IMG/VR virus record: IMGVR_UViG_3300033153_005382
Location: 20,862-84,861 of that record
Length of the DNA stretch: 64,000 nt
Source: a virus
Strand: one strand, 5' to 3'
The notes under the pieces were generated by a model that saw only the letters and a list, made by a program, of their open reading frames with translations, was not told the DNA's origin and made no database searches. Below, piece after piece: positions 8,108 to 14,988 of the stretch (within the stretch, counting starts at the first letter, position 1; every line of letters starts with the position of its first letter). The position numbers and the translations under genes are program-made.

Positions 8108-8317
8108 CTATCGAGACTGAGACTGAGAACAAGACCGAGACCCAGACCGAGACCAAGACCGAGACTGAGACCGAGACCAAAACCAAGACCAAGACCAAGA
8201 CCTAGACCGAGACCAAGACCAAGACCAAGACCAAGACCGAGACCCAGACCAAGACCGAGACCAAGACTGAGACCTAGACCGAGACTGAGACCGGGATCCT
8301 TCAAATAGGTATCTCAT
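8108..8317 (-). CDS. Tandem SR-repeat micro-ORF 3 (69 aa)
   Basis: The unit has the conserved MRYLFEGS start with a TAGGAG site upstream, followed by about 60 residues of SR, SQ and SW dipeptides and a TAG stop within the next spacer. The start lies 9 nt after the stop of unit 2. No known domain is visible. Arg-Ser content suggests a basic, disordered, possibly nucleic-acid-binding peptide if translated. Confidence 0.4.
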   Translation of the reverse strand: MRYLFEGSRSQSRSRSQSWSRSWSGSRSWSWSWSWSRSRSWSWSWFWSRSQSRSWSRSGSRSCSQSQSR

Positions 8318-8326
8318 CCTTATCTC

Positions 8327-8488
8327 CTATCGAGACCCAGACCCAGACCAAAACCGAGACTGAGACTGAGACCGAGACTGAGACCAAGACCGAGACTGAG
8401 ACCAAGACCGAGACCAAGACCAAGACCGAGACCCAGACCCAGACCAAGACCGAGACCGAGACTGGGATCCTTCAAATAGGTATCTCAT
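8327..8488 (-). CDS. Tandem SR-repeat micro-ORF 2 (53 aa)
   Basis: It starts MRYLFEGSQSRS and ends at TAG (8327-8329), with the same start and stop architecture as its neighbours. Its 162 nt keep the frame shared by all units. The count of hexamers differs from unit to unit, as expected for a slippage-prone array. Confidence 0.4.
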   Translation of the reverse strand: MRYLFEGSQSRSRSWSGSGSRSWSWSRSWSQSRSWSQSRSQSQSRFWSGSGSR

Positions 8489-8497
8489 CCTTATCTC

Positions 8498-8749
8498 CTA
8501 TCGAGACCGAGACCAAGACCGAGACCAAGACCGAGACCAAGACCGAGACCTAGACCGAGACCAAGACCAAGACCAAGACTGAGACCCAAACCAAGACCAA
8601 GACCAAGACCGAGACTGAGACCAAGACTGAGACCTAGACCGAGACCGAGACCTAGACCGAGACCAAGACCGAGACTGACACCAAGACCGAGACCTAGACC
8701 AAAACCAAAACCGAGACTGAGACCAGGATCCTTCAAATAGGCATCTCAT
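8498..8749 (-). CDS. Tandem SR-repeat micro-ORF 1 (83 aa)
   Basis: It starts MRCLFEGSWSQS and is the longest unit, with about 75 residues of alternating S and R, W or Q, ending SRSR and TAG. It follows a short repeat tail of the 8795-9130 gene region in the same frame. The five units together could be read as one 297-residue product only if the TAG codons were read through. Confidence 0.4.
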   Translation of the reverse strand: MRCLFEGSWSQSRFWFWSRSRSWCQSRSWSRSRSRSRSRSQSWSQSRSWSWSWFGSQSWSWSWSRSRSRSWSRSWSRSWSRSR

Positions 8750-8794
8750 CCTAATCTCCTATCGAAACCGAAACCCAGACCGAGACCGAATACA

Positions 8795-9130
8795 TCACTT
8801 CTGCACTCTCGGCAGGTCATGGTCCCATAGGGTCGCATCAGTGATACACCCCCGAGAAATGATGACATCGTTAACAAATGGCTCGACTTCATTGAAGTCA
8901 CCAGTCCGCAGAGCATCGGAAAACCTCCCCGTGTCTGCAATCCAAGCGGTATCACTCAACACAATATCCGTATCCGTGATAGCTTTCACACGTCCGGTGT
9001 AATACATTGTCACCGTTCGGATTAGATAGCATTTCCCAATCTCAAATGAATGGGACATCCCTTCTCGCAACAGCGACTCTCCTTGCAATTCCCGAACCAG
9101 CATAACTACATCTTTCAATTCGATTGACAT
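8795..9130 (-). CDS. Conserved-looking hypothetical protein (111 aa)
   Basis: I do not recognise a named domain. The protein is rich in beta strand and has the segments YLIRTVTMYYTGRVKAITDTDIVLSDTAWIADTGRF and IISRGCITDATLWDHDLPR, which read as an ordinary folded domain without membrane segments. It is the first gene of the stretch that holds the repeat ORFs and queE, 71 nt downstream of queD. Codon use is normal for the window, so it is a real gene. Confidence 0.75.
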   Translation of the reverse strand: MSIELKDVVMLVRELQGESLLREGMSHSFEIGKCYLIRTVTMYYTGRVKAITDTDIVLSDTAWIADTGRFSDALRTGDFNEVEPFVNDVIISRGCITDATLWDHDLPRVQK

Positions 9131-9201
9131 TTTCTACTCTCCTGTTTGTGGTTTACTCGTTAAGAAACACTAACAGCTTGAAACGCACAACTTGCTAGAA
9201 A

Positions 9202-9693
9202 CTAACAATCCGTGTCTTGTCGCTCACTACCTTGATTCGATACAAAATGATACTCGGCCCAGCTATCCTCAGTCTCCAGAATACGCACCTTAGTAACGTC
9301 GCACCCGTCGGTTACTACCTGTGCCCCTACTAACAATTCATGTGCTTTCATGAACAACATCCGAGCCATATTCTCAGCGGTAGGCTTCAACGCACCGGTA
9401 TTGAACAACTTGAACATCGTATCGATCGGCCCTGGTATCTCTCCAATCTTTATCAATTCTTCAATATCCGAATTCGTCAGCAAACACGCATGGTCCCAAT
9501 GATCATCTATCCACTTGCCTACTGTCTCCGACAAAAGGACGAAATCAAGAACCATGCCCGTATCCTCTAACGTTGATCTCGTCACAGTCACTTCGGCTAC
9601 GTAACTGTGACCATGGACCTTTTCGCACTTGCCATTGTAATCCGGCAACCGATGCGCTGCCTCAAACCGAAACCGCTTCGTTACTGTAAACAC
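9202..9693 (-). CDS. queD: 6-carboxy-5,6,7,8-tetrahydropterin synthase
   Basis: The QueD motifs are all present: FRFEAAHRLPDYNGKCEKVHGHSY (zinc His residues and catalytic Cys), GMVLDFVLL, DHACLLTN, KPTAENMARML and ETEDSWAEYHF. The enzyme turns dihydroneopterin triphosphate, the FolE product, into 6-carboxytetrahydropterin, the QueE substrate. Length of 163 residues is slightly longer than the bacterial norm. It lies just upstream of queE and folE in the same direction. Confidence 0.93.
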   Translation of the reverse strand: MFTVTKRFRFEAAHRLPDYNGKCEKVHGHSYVAEVTVTRSTLEDTGMVLDFVLLSETVGKWIDDHWDHACLLTNSDIEELIKIGEIPGPIDTMFKLFNTGALKPTAENMARMLFMKAHELLVGAQVVTDGCDVTKVRILETEDSWAEYHFVSNQGSERQDTDC

Positions 9694-9717
9694 AGCTGTT
9701 CTCCTGTACCGAGTTGA

Positions 9718-10383
9718 CTACTCCTTCGTGCCTATCAGCTCGATTCTTGATGTAGTTCCTTCTTTCGTTACCTTAGCATATCCGTGCTTTTTCCAATACC
9801 CGACATGTCCCGAAATCCGACTCCTCGACAACCCCGTCATCTCACACAACTCCTGAATTGTCTTCGGTCCGTCGGCTTTTACCATTGCTACGTTGATAGC
9901 AGCAGCCTCAGTTCCGAGACGATTCCCGAACTGATCCACCTCCGCTGCTTTCTTGGCCTTCTTTGCTTTGGCCTTCTTCTTTGACTTCTTAGTCTTGCCC
10001 TCAGCTTCGTCCTCGACAACGGGAGTTTCCTCCTTCTCGGGTTCGTCCTTCTCTGGTTCGTCCTTCTCTGGTTCGTCCTTCTCTGGTTCGTCCTTCTCTG
10101 GTTCGTCTTCCAGAGGATCTTCAGGTACGGAAGTTTCCTCCTTGGACTTGACCAACTCGAACTGTCCTTTCGACTCTCGCAACGACTTCAACAACTTGTT
10201 CAATCGATCTCGTTCATCTTTGTCTTCAACAATGTCCTCGTCGATCTCCAAATCCTTGTAATCGTCCTCCGAAGCCAAAGTCTTGAACTTACGCTCCATC
10301 CGTGCCCGATTCCACTTGCCCGCCGACTTGTACCCAATCCCAATACAAATCGCTACTGCATCACTCTTCGTAATCGTCAACAT
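9718..10383 (-). CDS. Winged-helix protein with acidic DEPEK repeats and a lysine-rich segment
   Basis: Three parts are visible. An N-terminal region (1-90) has no recognised domain. An acidic linker near residues 95-125 holds five tandem DEPEK pentapeptides, followed by a Lys-rich stretch (KTKKSKKKAKAKKAKK). The C-terminal domain (about 150-221), TIQELCEMTGLSRSRISGHVGYWKKHGYA, is a winged helix-turn-helix. A DNA-binding regulatory or nucleoid role is likely. It precedes queD with a 24-nt gap. Confidence 0.7.
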   Translation of the reverse strand: MLTITKSDAVAICIGIGYKSAGKWNRARMERKFKTLASEDDYKDLEIDEDIVEDKDERDRLNKLLKSLRESKGQFELVKSKEETSVPEDPLEDEPEKDEPEKDEPEKDEPEKDEPEKEETPVVEDEAEGKTKKSKKKAKAKKAKKAAEVDQFGNRLGTEAAAINVAMVKADGPKTIQELCEMTGLSRSRISGHVGYWKKHGYAKVTKEGTTSRIELIGTKE

Positions 10384-10450
10384 CTTCCACCTCTTTCGTT
10401 ACTACTGATTCGTGACAAAATCTGGATGACTTACTCATCCCTTACAAACT

Positions 10451-10456
10451 ATTATA
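10451..10456 (-). promoter_or_regulatory. Possible -10 box (TATAAT) before the winged-helix gene
   Basis: The minus strand reads GGGTTATAATAGT in the 78-bp gap between the helicase stop and the 10383 start. It shares TATAATAG with other putative phage promoters in this window. No good -35 hexamer is visible at 16-18 bp, so it would need an activator, a different sigma factor, or may be chance. Confidence 0.35.
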
Positions 10457-10461
10457 ACCCT

Positions 10462-11886
10462 TCAATCGGATCTGGCCTGATTTTTCTTGACATTTTCAAA
10501 ACTTTTTATACATGGGTTGCCTATATCCAAACAACCTGCCGTGATGCACATCCAACGTTCTGAATACTTGCCGTCCCGTCGAACTACCCAATTCAATCCT
10601 GTCATACACTTCTTTTTGAACTCGTCTGATACGTTCAACCCTACCATTCCCGTTACATGAGCCAACTTTGTCTTACGTCCACTGAAATGCTTCCTTCCCA
10701 ACGTCCGTTGCTTGTTCGTGTAAGCAGCCGCATTGGACTGTGTTCCTGTTACTACTAATGCATGCAACTCCTGACTCATACGTCTCAACTCTTTCCACGT
10801 CTTGTCTGTCTGTTCCTTCTCGTCCAAGATGCCCCTCGGTGGTGCTAGAATATCAGCATAGTCAATCAACACAATGTCTGGCACCCACCCTTCCCGTTCC
10901 CATTCATCTATGATGGTCCTAATCCCGTACACACTCAGCGTATCGTTCGGATGACAGGACAGCCGAAACATATCCCTCTGCCAACACAACTTTCGAACAC
11001 GATTGTACACTTCCTTAACGGTCAGCCTCTCCTTTGCTTCCTTCTCCTCCCACTTGACATCTACTCCTCCTTCCTCAGTCATATACAACTCTTTCGGTAC
11101 AGTGAATTTCTTCGGTCTAATGGGACGCCTCGAGAATCTTTCGGCCATCCGAGACATAATCTGATCCCTCGACATGTCTCCTACTTCGAACATGGCAACC
11201 CGTTTCTTTGCTACTAACCCTCTGAACCCAACATCCATGATCCAGAACGACTTGAACGACTTGTCAGGGCCCATGAACCCAACGAAACAATCCCGTCCTA
11301 ACGTCTCTCCGAAAAACCTACCGACGATTCCAGGATAATACACTATCGGCTCTTGTCTAGCCACGTTCAACACTTCCCGCCACGTCTCGAAGTCCTCTGC
11401 CAGTTTGATGGTGGATCCTTGTCCCATCTCCACTTTGTTCAAGCCAATCATCCGTGTGTAGGCTTGCTCTACTTTTCCCCGATCCAAATCCATTTCAGCT
11501 TCTTCCCACTCCCGCCGCAACATCGTAGACGTGAAGAACTCCTTTGCTCTGTCGATTATGTAATCAGACGATACTCCTTCGTTGACTAACATAGTATCGT
11601 TGACACCCTCCAACACTCGTCCTACCAGATTCGCCCTATCCTCGGGCACTCCTTTCTGATCGGCCCAAGTATGAAACATGGCATTCATACGCTTCCCTGG
11701 AGCTTGTCCATACTTGTCTAGAAACTTCAGACACCAACGTGCTAGCAAGTTTGCTTCTTCACTCGGGAACAATCCTTCGGGTCTCCATTGGCTGGCTATC
11801 CGTGACAAAACAATGGTATCTGTAATCATCCCGCCAAGTATCAACTTCGCGTCTGTCGTTGATTTCTTTCTCACTCCCATGGTCAT
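10462..11886 (-). CDS. DnaB-like replicative helicase
   Basis: The 474-residue protein has a RecA-like core: CFVGFMGPDKSFKSFWIMDVG (Walker A region), KKRVAMFEVGDMSRDQIMSRM, PDIVLIDYADIL (Walker B) and TGTQSNAAAYTNKQ (H3/H4 region). The P-loop reads GPDKSFKS, with Phe where the invariant Gly of GxxxxGK(S/T) is expected; this variant also occurs in other phage and plasmid helicases as far as I recall. It follows the initiator gene by 13 nt. It would unwind DNA at the fork. Confidence 0.85.
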   Translation of the reverse strand: MTMGVRKKSTTDAKLILGGMITDTIVLSRIASQWRPEGLFPSEEANLLARWCLKFLDKYGQAPGKRMNAMFHTWADQKGVPEDRANLVGRVLEGVNDTMLVNEGVSSDYIIDRAKEFFTSTMLRREWEEAEMDLDRGKVEQAYTRMIGLNKVEMGQGSTIKLAEDFETWREVLNVARQEPIVYYPGIVGRFFGETLGRDCFVGFMGPDKSFKSFWIMDVGFRGLVAKKRVAMFEVGDMSRDQIMSRMAERFSRRPIRPKKFTVPKELYMTEEGGVDVKWEEKEAKERLTVKEVYNRVRKLCWQRDMFRLSCHPNDTLSVYGIRTIIDEWEREGWVPDIVLIDYADILAPPRGILDEKEQTDKTWKELRRMSQELHALVVTGTQSNAAAYTNKQRTLGRKHFSGRKTKLAHVTGMVGLNVSDEFKKKCMTGLNWVVRRDGKYSERWMCITAGCLDIGNPCIKSFENVKKNQARSD

Positions 11887-11899
11887 TTCGTCCTTTGCC

Positions 11900-12910
11900 T
11901 CAAAACACCTCCGTGGGACTGACTAGTCCTATTTCGTATCCCAACGCTACTAACGCTGTATCCACGTCAGTCTGCGTGACTGGCTCACCGAAGGCCGACC
12001 AGCCCCTCTCCCCTAACCAATCTTCGACCTGTTCAGCCATACTCTTATTTGTATTACTCCTCCCCTCATCTTCGTCTCGACCTTGCTTGGCTTGTCTGAA
12101 CGCTTCCCAGTTCGTATACAAATCATCGGCCTTTCGTACCCTCGGCACGTATGTCTTTCCGTAATTCTTACCTAACCACTTCAACACCTGACTGATCTCG
12201 GTGGCTGGTACGTTTCTGTCCTTCCGTAAGTTTGACAGCACGATGGTCAGTCGATTCAATGACACTGGTCTCTTTCCATTCCTCGGTGCGACGATGTCTG
12301 CATCATGCTCGATCAGTATCGATCGTAACTCTGCTGCCCTTTGTCTGTCTCCCTCGGCGTTAGCTTTATCTAGTGGGGGAACCGAGGCGGCCGGAGGCCT
12401 GCCTCGCTTTCTTTTTCCTTTATTGTTATTATTTATATTGTTATTAATATGGAATACCGGATTTTCCGGAATTAGTTTACCGGGTTTTACGGAATTAGTA
12501 TCCCCGGATTCTACGGAATTAGAATCTGGGGTTTTACGGAATTGGCCTTCGACATTTTCCTTCTCTTCAAGCAGTATATCTACTAGCTTTTTGTCGTTCA
12601 ACTTGAAGTGTCTCTTCGGTGGCAATCCCTTTCTTTTCGACTTGACGAGTTTCAACTTCGTCAGTTCTCTCAAAACCCTTGTCTGTCTTTCCTGTGTCAA
12701 CTGTATCTCGTCTTCCATCTTTTTGATGGTACAGAAGAACCAACCTTCTTCGTCTGAACCAACTGCCTTCCGATGGTTCAGCAGATACTGCATGACTACT
12801 CCGAGGTCGAGACCTATTGCCTCGATCAGCTTGAACGATACAGGAAACCATCTCCCTGTGAATGACAGATCGGTCAAATCGCGATCGTTGACGGTTCGGG
12901 TGGCACACAT
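11900..12910 (-). CDS. Replication initiator with N-terminal winged helix (lambda O-like organisation)
   Basis: Residues about 10-125 form a winged helix domain (VVMQYLLNHRKAVGSDEEGWFFCTIKKMEDEIQLTQERQTRVLRELTKLKLVKSKRKG pattern). A flexible linker rich in Asn (HINNNINNNNKGKRKRG) follows, and then a C-terminal helical domain that probably recruits the helicase encoded next. The linker DNA holds four iterons and an AT-rich tract, so the origin lies inside the gene, as in lambda O. GGGAG precedes the ATG. Role is inferred from architecture and position. Confidence 0.8.
   Translation of the reverse strand: MCATRTVNDRDLTDLSFTGRWFPVSFKLIEAIGLDLGVVMQYLLNHRKAVGSDEEGWFFCTIKKMEDEIQLTQERQTRVLRELTKLKLVKSKRKGLPPKRHFKLNDKKLVDILLEEKENVEGQFRKTPDSNSVESGDTNSVKPGKLIPENPVFHINNNINNNNKGKRKRGRPPAASVPPLDKANAEGDRQRAAELRSILIEHDADIVAPRNGKRPVSLNRLTIVLSNLRKDRNVPATEISQVLKWLGKNYGKTYVPRVRKADDLYTNWEAFRQAKQGRDEDEGRSNTNKSMAEQVEDWLGERGWSAFGEPVTQTDVDTALVALGYEIGLVSPTEVF
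12417..12545. other. Putative replication origin: four iterons plus AT-rich unwinding element
   Basis: Four direct repeats of the 19-mer CCGGRTTYTACGGAATTAG type lie at 12457-12475, 12480-12498, 12504-12522 and 12527-12545, spaced 23-24 bp apart. Repeat 4 differs at three positions. Directly beside them, 12420-12453 is almost pure A/T. In gene direction the iterons come first and the AT-rich tract second, the order seen in lambda ori within gene O. Confidence 0.75.
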
Positions 12911-12946
12911 ATCAGAGACTCCCTACTTTGTCGATAAGTCCATGAA

Positions 12947-12982
12947 AAACCCGGCCCCTTTTTTGGCACGGGGGCCGGGTTT
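12947..12982 (-). terminator. Strong hairpin terminator or attenuator before the initiator gene
   Basis: A 12-bp stem (AAACCCGGCCCC with GGGGCCGGGTTT) and a 12-nt loop are followed on the minus strand by TTTTTC. It lies 37 nt upstream of the initiator start and downstream of the putative promoter at 13170, so it sits in that transcript's leader. On the plus strand it would be a weaker terminator. Confidence 0.85.
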
Positions 12983-13163
12983 GTTAGCAAGAGCAGAAAG
13001 CAAAGAAAGCAGAGTGCTCTTGATCGTCGATTTACTGAAACTTAATGTGAATGACACTTCCTGTCTCTACTTTTTTTCTTTCTGTTTCATCTTGCTAACG
13101 GAGCCTTCATCGTGTGCCGTCCGATTCGCGTCCAATGCAATAAGCTCTTCTTCTCCTCCTCTC
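12983..13163 (-). promoter_or_regulatory. Structured leader RNA with alternative pairings before the terminator
   Basis: In the minus-strand RNA, GTTAGCAAGA (13090-13099) is exactly complementary to TCTTGCTAAC (12983-12992). AAGAGCA (13015-13021) is complementary to TGCTCTT (12989-12995). The two partners share four bases, so the pairings exclude each other, right beside the terminator. Two tiny ORFs (MKAPLAR and MKQKEKK) overlap by ATGA in the leader. This is the usual layout of an attenuation control region; regulation is inferred. Confidence 0.5.
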
Positions 13164-13169
13164 CGTCCT

Positions 13170-13197
13170 ATTATAGCCCCACACCTCAATGGGTCAA
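13170..13197 (-). promoter_or_regulatory. Sigma-70-like promoter for the initiator-helicase operon
   Basis: The minus strand has TTGACC (13192-13197), a 16-bp spacer and TATAAT (13170-13175) in the context GGGGCTATAATAGGACGG. The start would fall near 13163, giving a leader of about 250 nt before the initiator gene. Confidence 0.7.
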
Positions 13198-13568
13198 TAA
13201 GGCTTTTGCTTCTTCAACCTCATCCTTGCCCTTTGCAAGAGAAACCATTGCTTCTCCTCCTCTGCATTCAGAAACGACGGTGGTTCTTTGGGCAATGACT
13301 TGCCTTCTGGCAACGTTCCTTGTATGCTTTCGGTTTTCATTTCCAACCATTTGATACAAGCACTTACGTTGCCTGATATGGCTGCTTGGTACATAGCTTC
13401 CTCTATGTTGTTCTTCTCGATATCGAGGACTTCTTTGGCCCACTCCGAGTCTTTCCTGAGCTCTAGACGAACTTCCCTTACGTCCATTCCTATGATCTCA
13501 GCAGCTTCTGTCCTTGTTGCTCCTCTTATGAGTTCTTCCGTGAACTGTTCACGTTCTTCTGGCGTCAT
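13194..13568 (-). CDS. HTH protein resembling a small terminase subunit
   Basis: A 124-residue protein with an N-terminal helix-turn-helix (TEELIRGATRTEAAEIIGMDVREVRLELRKD) followed by helices with YQAAISGNVSACIKWLEMK. The A-x-x-G-N-x-x-A-x-x-x-W-L pattern is typical of TerS-like proteins. It lies far from the head genes and no large terminase is in the window, so a regulator with the same fold is an alternative. It overlaps the methyltransferase gene by 4 nt. Confidence 0.6.
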   Translation of the reverse strand: MTPEEREQFTEELIRGATRTEAAEIIGMDVREVRLELRKDSEWAKEVLDIEKNNIEEAMYQAAISGNVSACIKWLEMKTESIQGTLPEGKSLPKEPPSFLNAEEEKQWFLLQRARMRLKKQKPY

Positions 13569-14209
13569 CTTTCTTCCTTTCTATCCACGACTGCTCCCCA
13601 ATAGATCATCCTACCACCCTTGGCTATGTAAAACTTGGTCCTAACGATCCTCAATTCCGCCTCTTCGCAGAACTTTTGAAACCAAGGCAACACGACTTTT
13701 CGCCAGTAGAAGTTCCTCAACTTTCTTCTCTCGACTAATGACAATCCTTTTACTTTCTCTCCCTCGGGTGTTCGGTAGTTTCCGTACCTTGTCAACGGTC
13801 CTAGCTGCCCATCAGTAAAGAACATCACTAATGGATATTCCTTAGTGGCTCCCCTCCAGAATGCATGGAAACTATCGTACGGGTAGGCCTGCGCATCGAA
13901 ATCAGCCACGGAGAAGCCTACACCTTGGTACTTGAAGAACGGCCATATGTCACAGTCGCCTGTCTGTGCGACTGCGTCTGGTAGACGTTCACGGAACACG
14001 TCTGTTTTCTTTTCGTCGATGTCTGCTGCGAATACGTCTCGTTCCTTGTACAGTGCTACAGCCGGATCGCCCTCACCGCAGAACGGGACATACACTGCCC
14101 CTTCTCCTGCCTTGGACAAGAGCATCTTCCGAAGTCCTATCTTTCGGTAAATCTCTGCACTTTGTTTCTTGCCCTTGTCAATCGATATTGTACTTTGTTT
14201 CAGTTTCAT
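13565..14209 (-). CDS. SAM-dependent methyltransferase-like protein
   Basis: The N-terminal half reads GAVYVPFCGEGDPAVALYKERDVFAADIDEKKTDVF, a Rossmann-type SAM motif I followed by an acidic ribose-binding residue in ADID. The rest includes YPLVMFFTDGQLG and a C-terminal RTKFYIAKGGRMIYWGAVV strand pair. Substrate is unknown; nucleic acid is plausible in a replication operon. It overlaps the Gp37/Gp68 gene and the HTH gene by 4 nt each. Confidence 0.65.
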   Translation of the reverse strand: MKLKQSTISIDKGKKQSAEIYRKIGLRKMLLSKAGEGAVYVPFCGEGDPAVALYKERDVFAADIDEKKTDVFRERLPDAVAQTGDCDIWPFFKYQGVGFSVADFDAQAYPYDSFHAFWRGATKEYPLVMFFTDGQLGPLTRYGNYRTPEGEKVKGLSLVERRKLRNFYWRKVVLPWFQKFCEEAELRIVRTKFYIAKGGRMIYWGAVVDRKEER

Positions 14210-14958
14210 TTCACTGTCGGAAACGCCTGGTATCGTTTACCATCTAGCTTGTCCCGCGTATTTGCTCGTCCATGGCCGGAGGCTTGCTTATAGAAAAACG
14301 CAACCTCTGCTTCCCTACATTGTGCCATGACATCTCGTGCCCATTGCGTGTCATCGGGTCTTCCGTCGCTTTCTCCTCCGTAAATCACCCAATCGATTCC
14401 GTCCAACACTCCATTGCTTAAATCCAATGGACCGATTGCAGGTTCGTAACTCACGAACCTACATACAGCGGGCATCTGTCTCAACACATCGATCCGTCCG
14501 ATACACTCCTGGGACTCAACCGTAACGCCCAACCAGACATTCCTCCATGGTCCGTATTTCGTATCGAACCACATGCCATCAGGCATCATCCTGCTCATGT
14601 TCTCCGGTCTCTTCGTTAGCAACTGGAATGTCAGAGCGTCACACTCCCAAATCAAATCCCACATATCTTGTCTCATGTCGTGCAACTCTGGTCGATCTTC
14701 GAATACGTCCATTAGCGACCCAATGAACACAAGCTGTGTCCTACCTTCCTTCTTCGCTTTTCGATTCCACTTCCTAACATTAGCCCATGTCGACTTGGTT
14801 CGCTGTCGTGTTTTGTCGTTGCCCCACAAGTCCAATCCCATTCGGTTCTTGGTTAACGTAACTGCGTAGCAATGCTTACAGCCTGGAGAGATCCTAGTAC
14901 ATCCCATCCATGGATTGAACGTGTTGTCGGTCCAACTGATACCTGTTCCTTCTCCCAT
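14206..14958 (-). CDS. Phage Gp37/Gp68 family (DUF5131) radical-SAM-like protein
   Basis: The start TGISWTDNTFNPWMGCTRISPGCKHCYAV is diagnostic for the Gp37/Gp68 family, with CxxxxxxGCKHCY resembling a radical SAM cluster. Later family blocks are FIGSLMDVFEDRPE, FQLLTKRPENM, NVWLGVTVESQE, RFVSYEPAIGPLDL and DWVIYGGESD. The family is common in actinophages, mycobacteriophages and plasmids, often beside primases. Biochemical function is not established; RNA or DNA base modification has been suggested by the fold. Confidence 0.92.
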   Translation of the reverse strand: MGEGTGISWTDNTFNPWMGCTRISPGCKHCYAVTLTKNRMGLDLWGNDKTRQRTKSTWANVRKWNRKAKKEGRTQLVFIGSLMDVFEDRPELHDMRQDMWDLIWECDALTFQLLTKRPENMSRMMPDGMWFDTKYGPWRNVWLGVTVESQECIGRIDVLRQMPAVCRFVSYEPAIGPLDLSNGVLDGIDWVIYGGESDGRPDDTQWARDVMAQCREAEVAFFYKQASGHGRANTRDKLDGKRYQAFPTVK

Positions 14959-14988
14959 CCTTAATCCTCCTTTGTCCTGAGATCAACA

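Larger units (their letters stand above)
7862..8792. repeat. Six hexanucleotide (GAGACC-type) arrays separated by 40-bp conserved spacers, upstream of queE
   Basis: Blocks of NAGACC hexamers lie at about 7862-7970, 8011-8075, 8116-8294, 8335-8465, 8506-8726 and 8766-8792. They are separated by near-identical 40-bp spacers at 7971-8010, 8076-8115 (a diverged copy), 8295-8334, 8466-8505 and 8727-8765. On the minus strand each spacer contains TAGGAG, then AT(A/T)AGG and ATG, then a MRYLFEGS-type octapeptide, so every block is bounded by a stop and a fresh start. The arrangement is not CRISPR: spacers are the conserved part and blocks are low complexity. Confidence 0.9.

Noticed and set aside
6917-8736. 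Gly-Leu repeat proteins in another frame of the hexanucleotide arrays
   Set aside because: These frames start without the spacer ribosome binding site arrangement; the SR frame has a conserved start and stop in each unit, so it is the better candidate.
7862-8792. CRISPR array
   Set aside because: The regular units are 40-bp spacers around variable-length low-complexity blocks, not 25-40-bp direct repeats around unique spacers, and no cas genes are present.
12201-13298. A 365-codon open frame on the plus strand
   Set aside because: It lies opposite the initiator gene, crosses the terminator and promoter region, is rich in Ser and Leu as expected for an antisense shadow, and has no ribosome binding site or domain.
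13194-13568. Firm call as the small terminase subunit
   Set aside because: The fold pattern fits, but no large terminase lies nearby and the gene is in the replication region, so the call was kept tentative.
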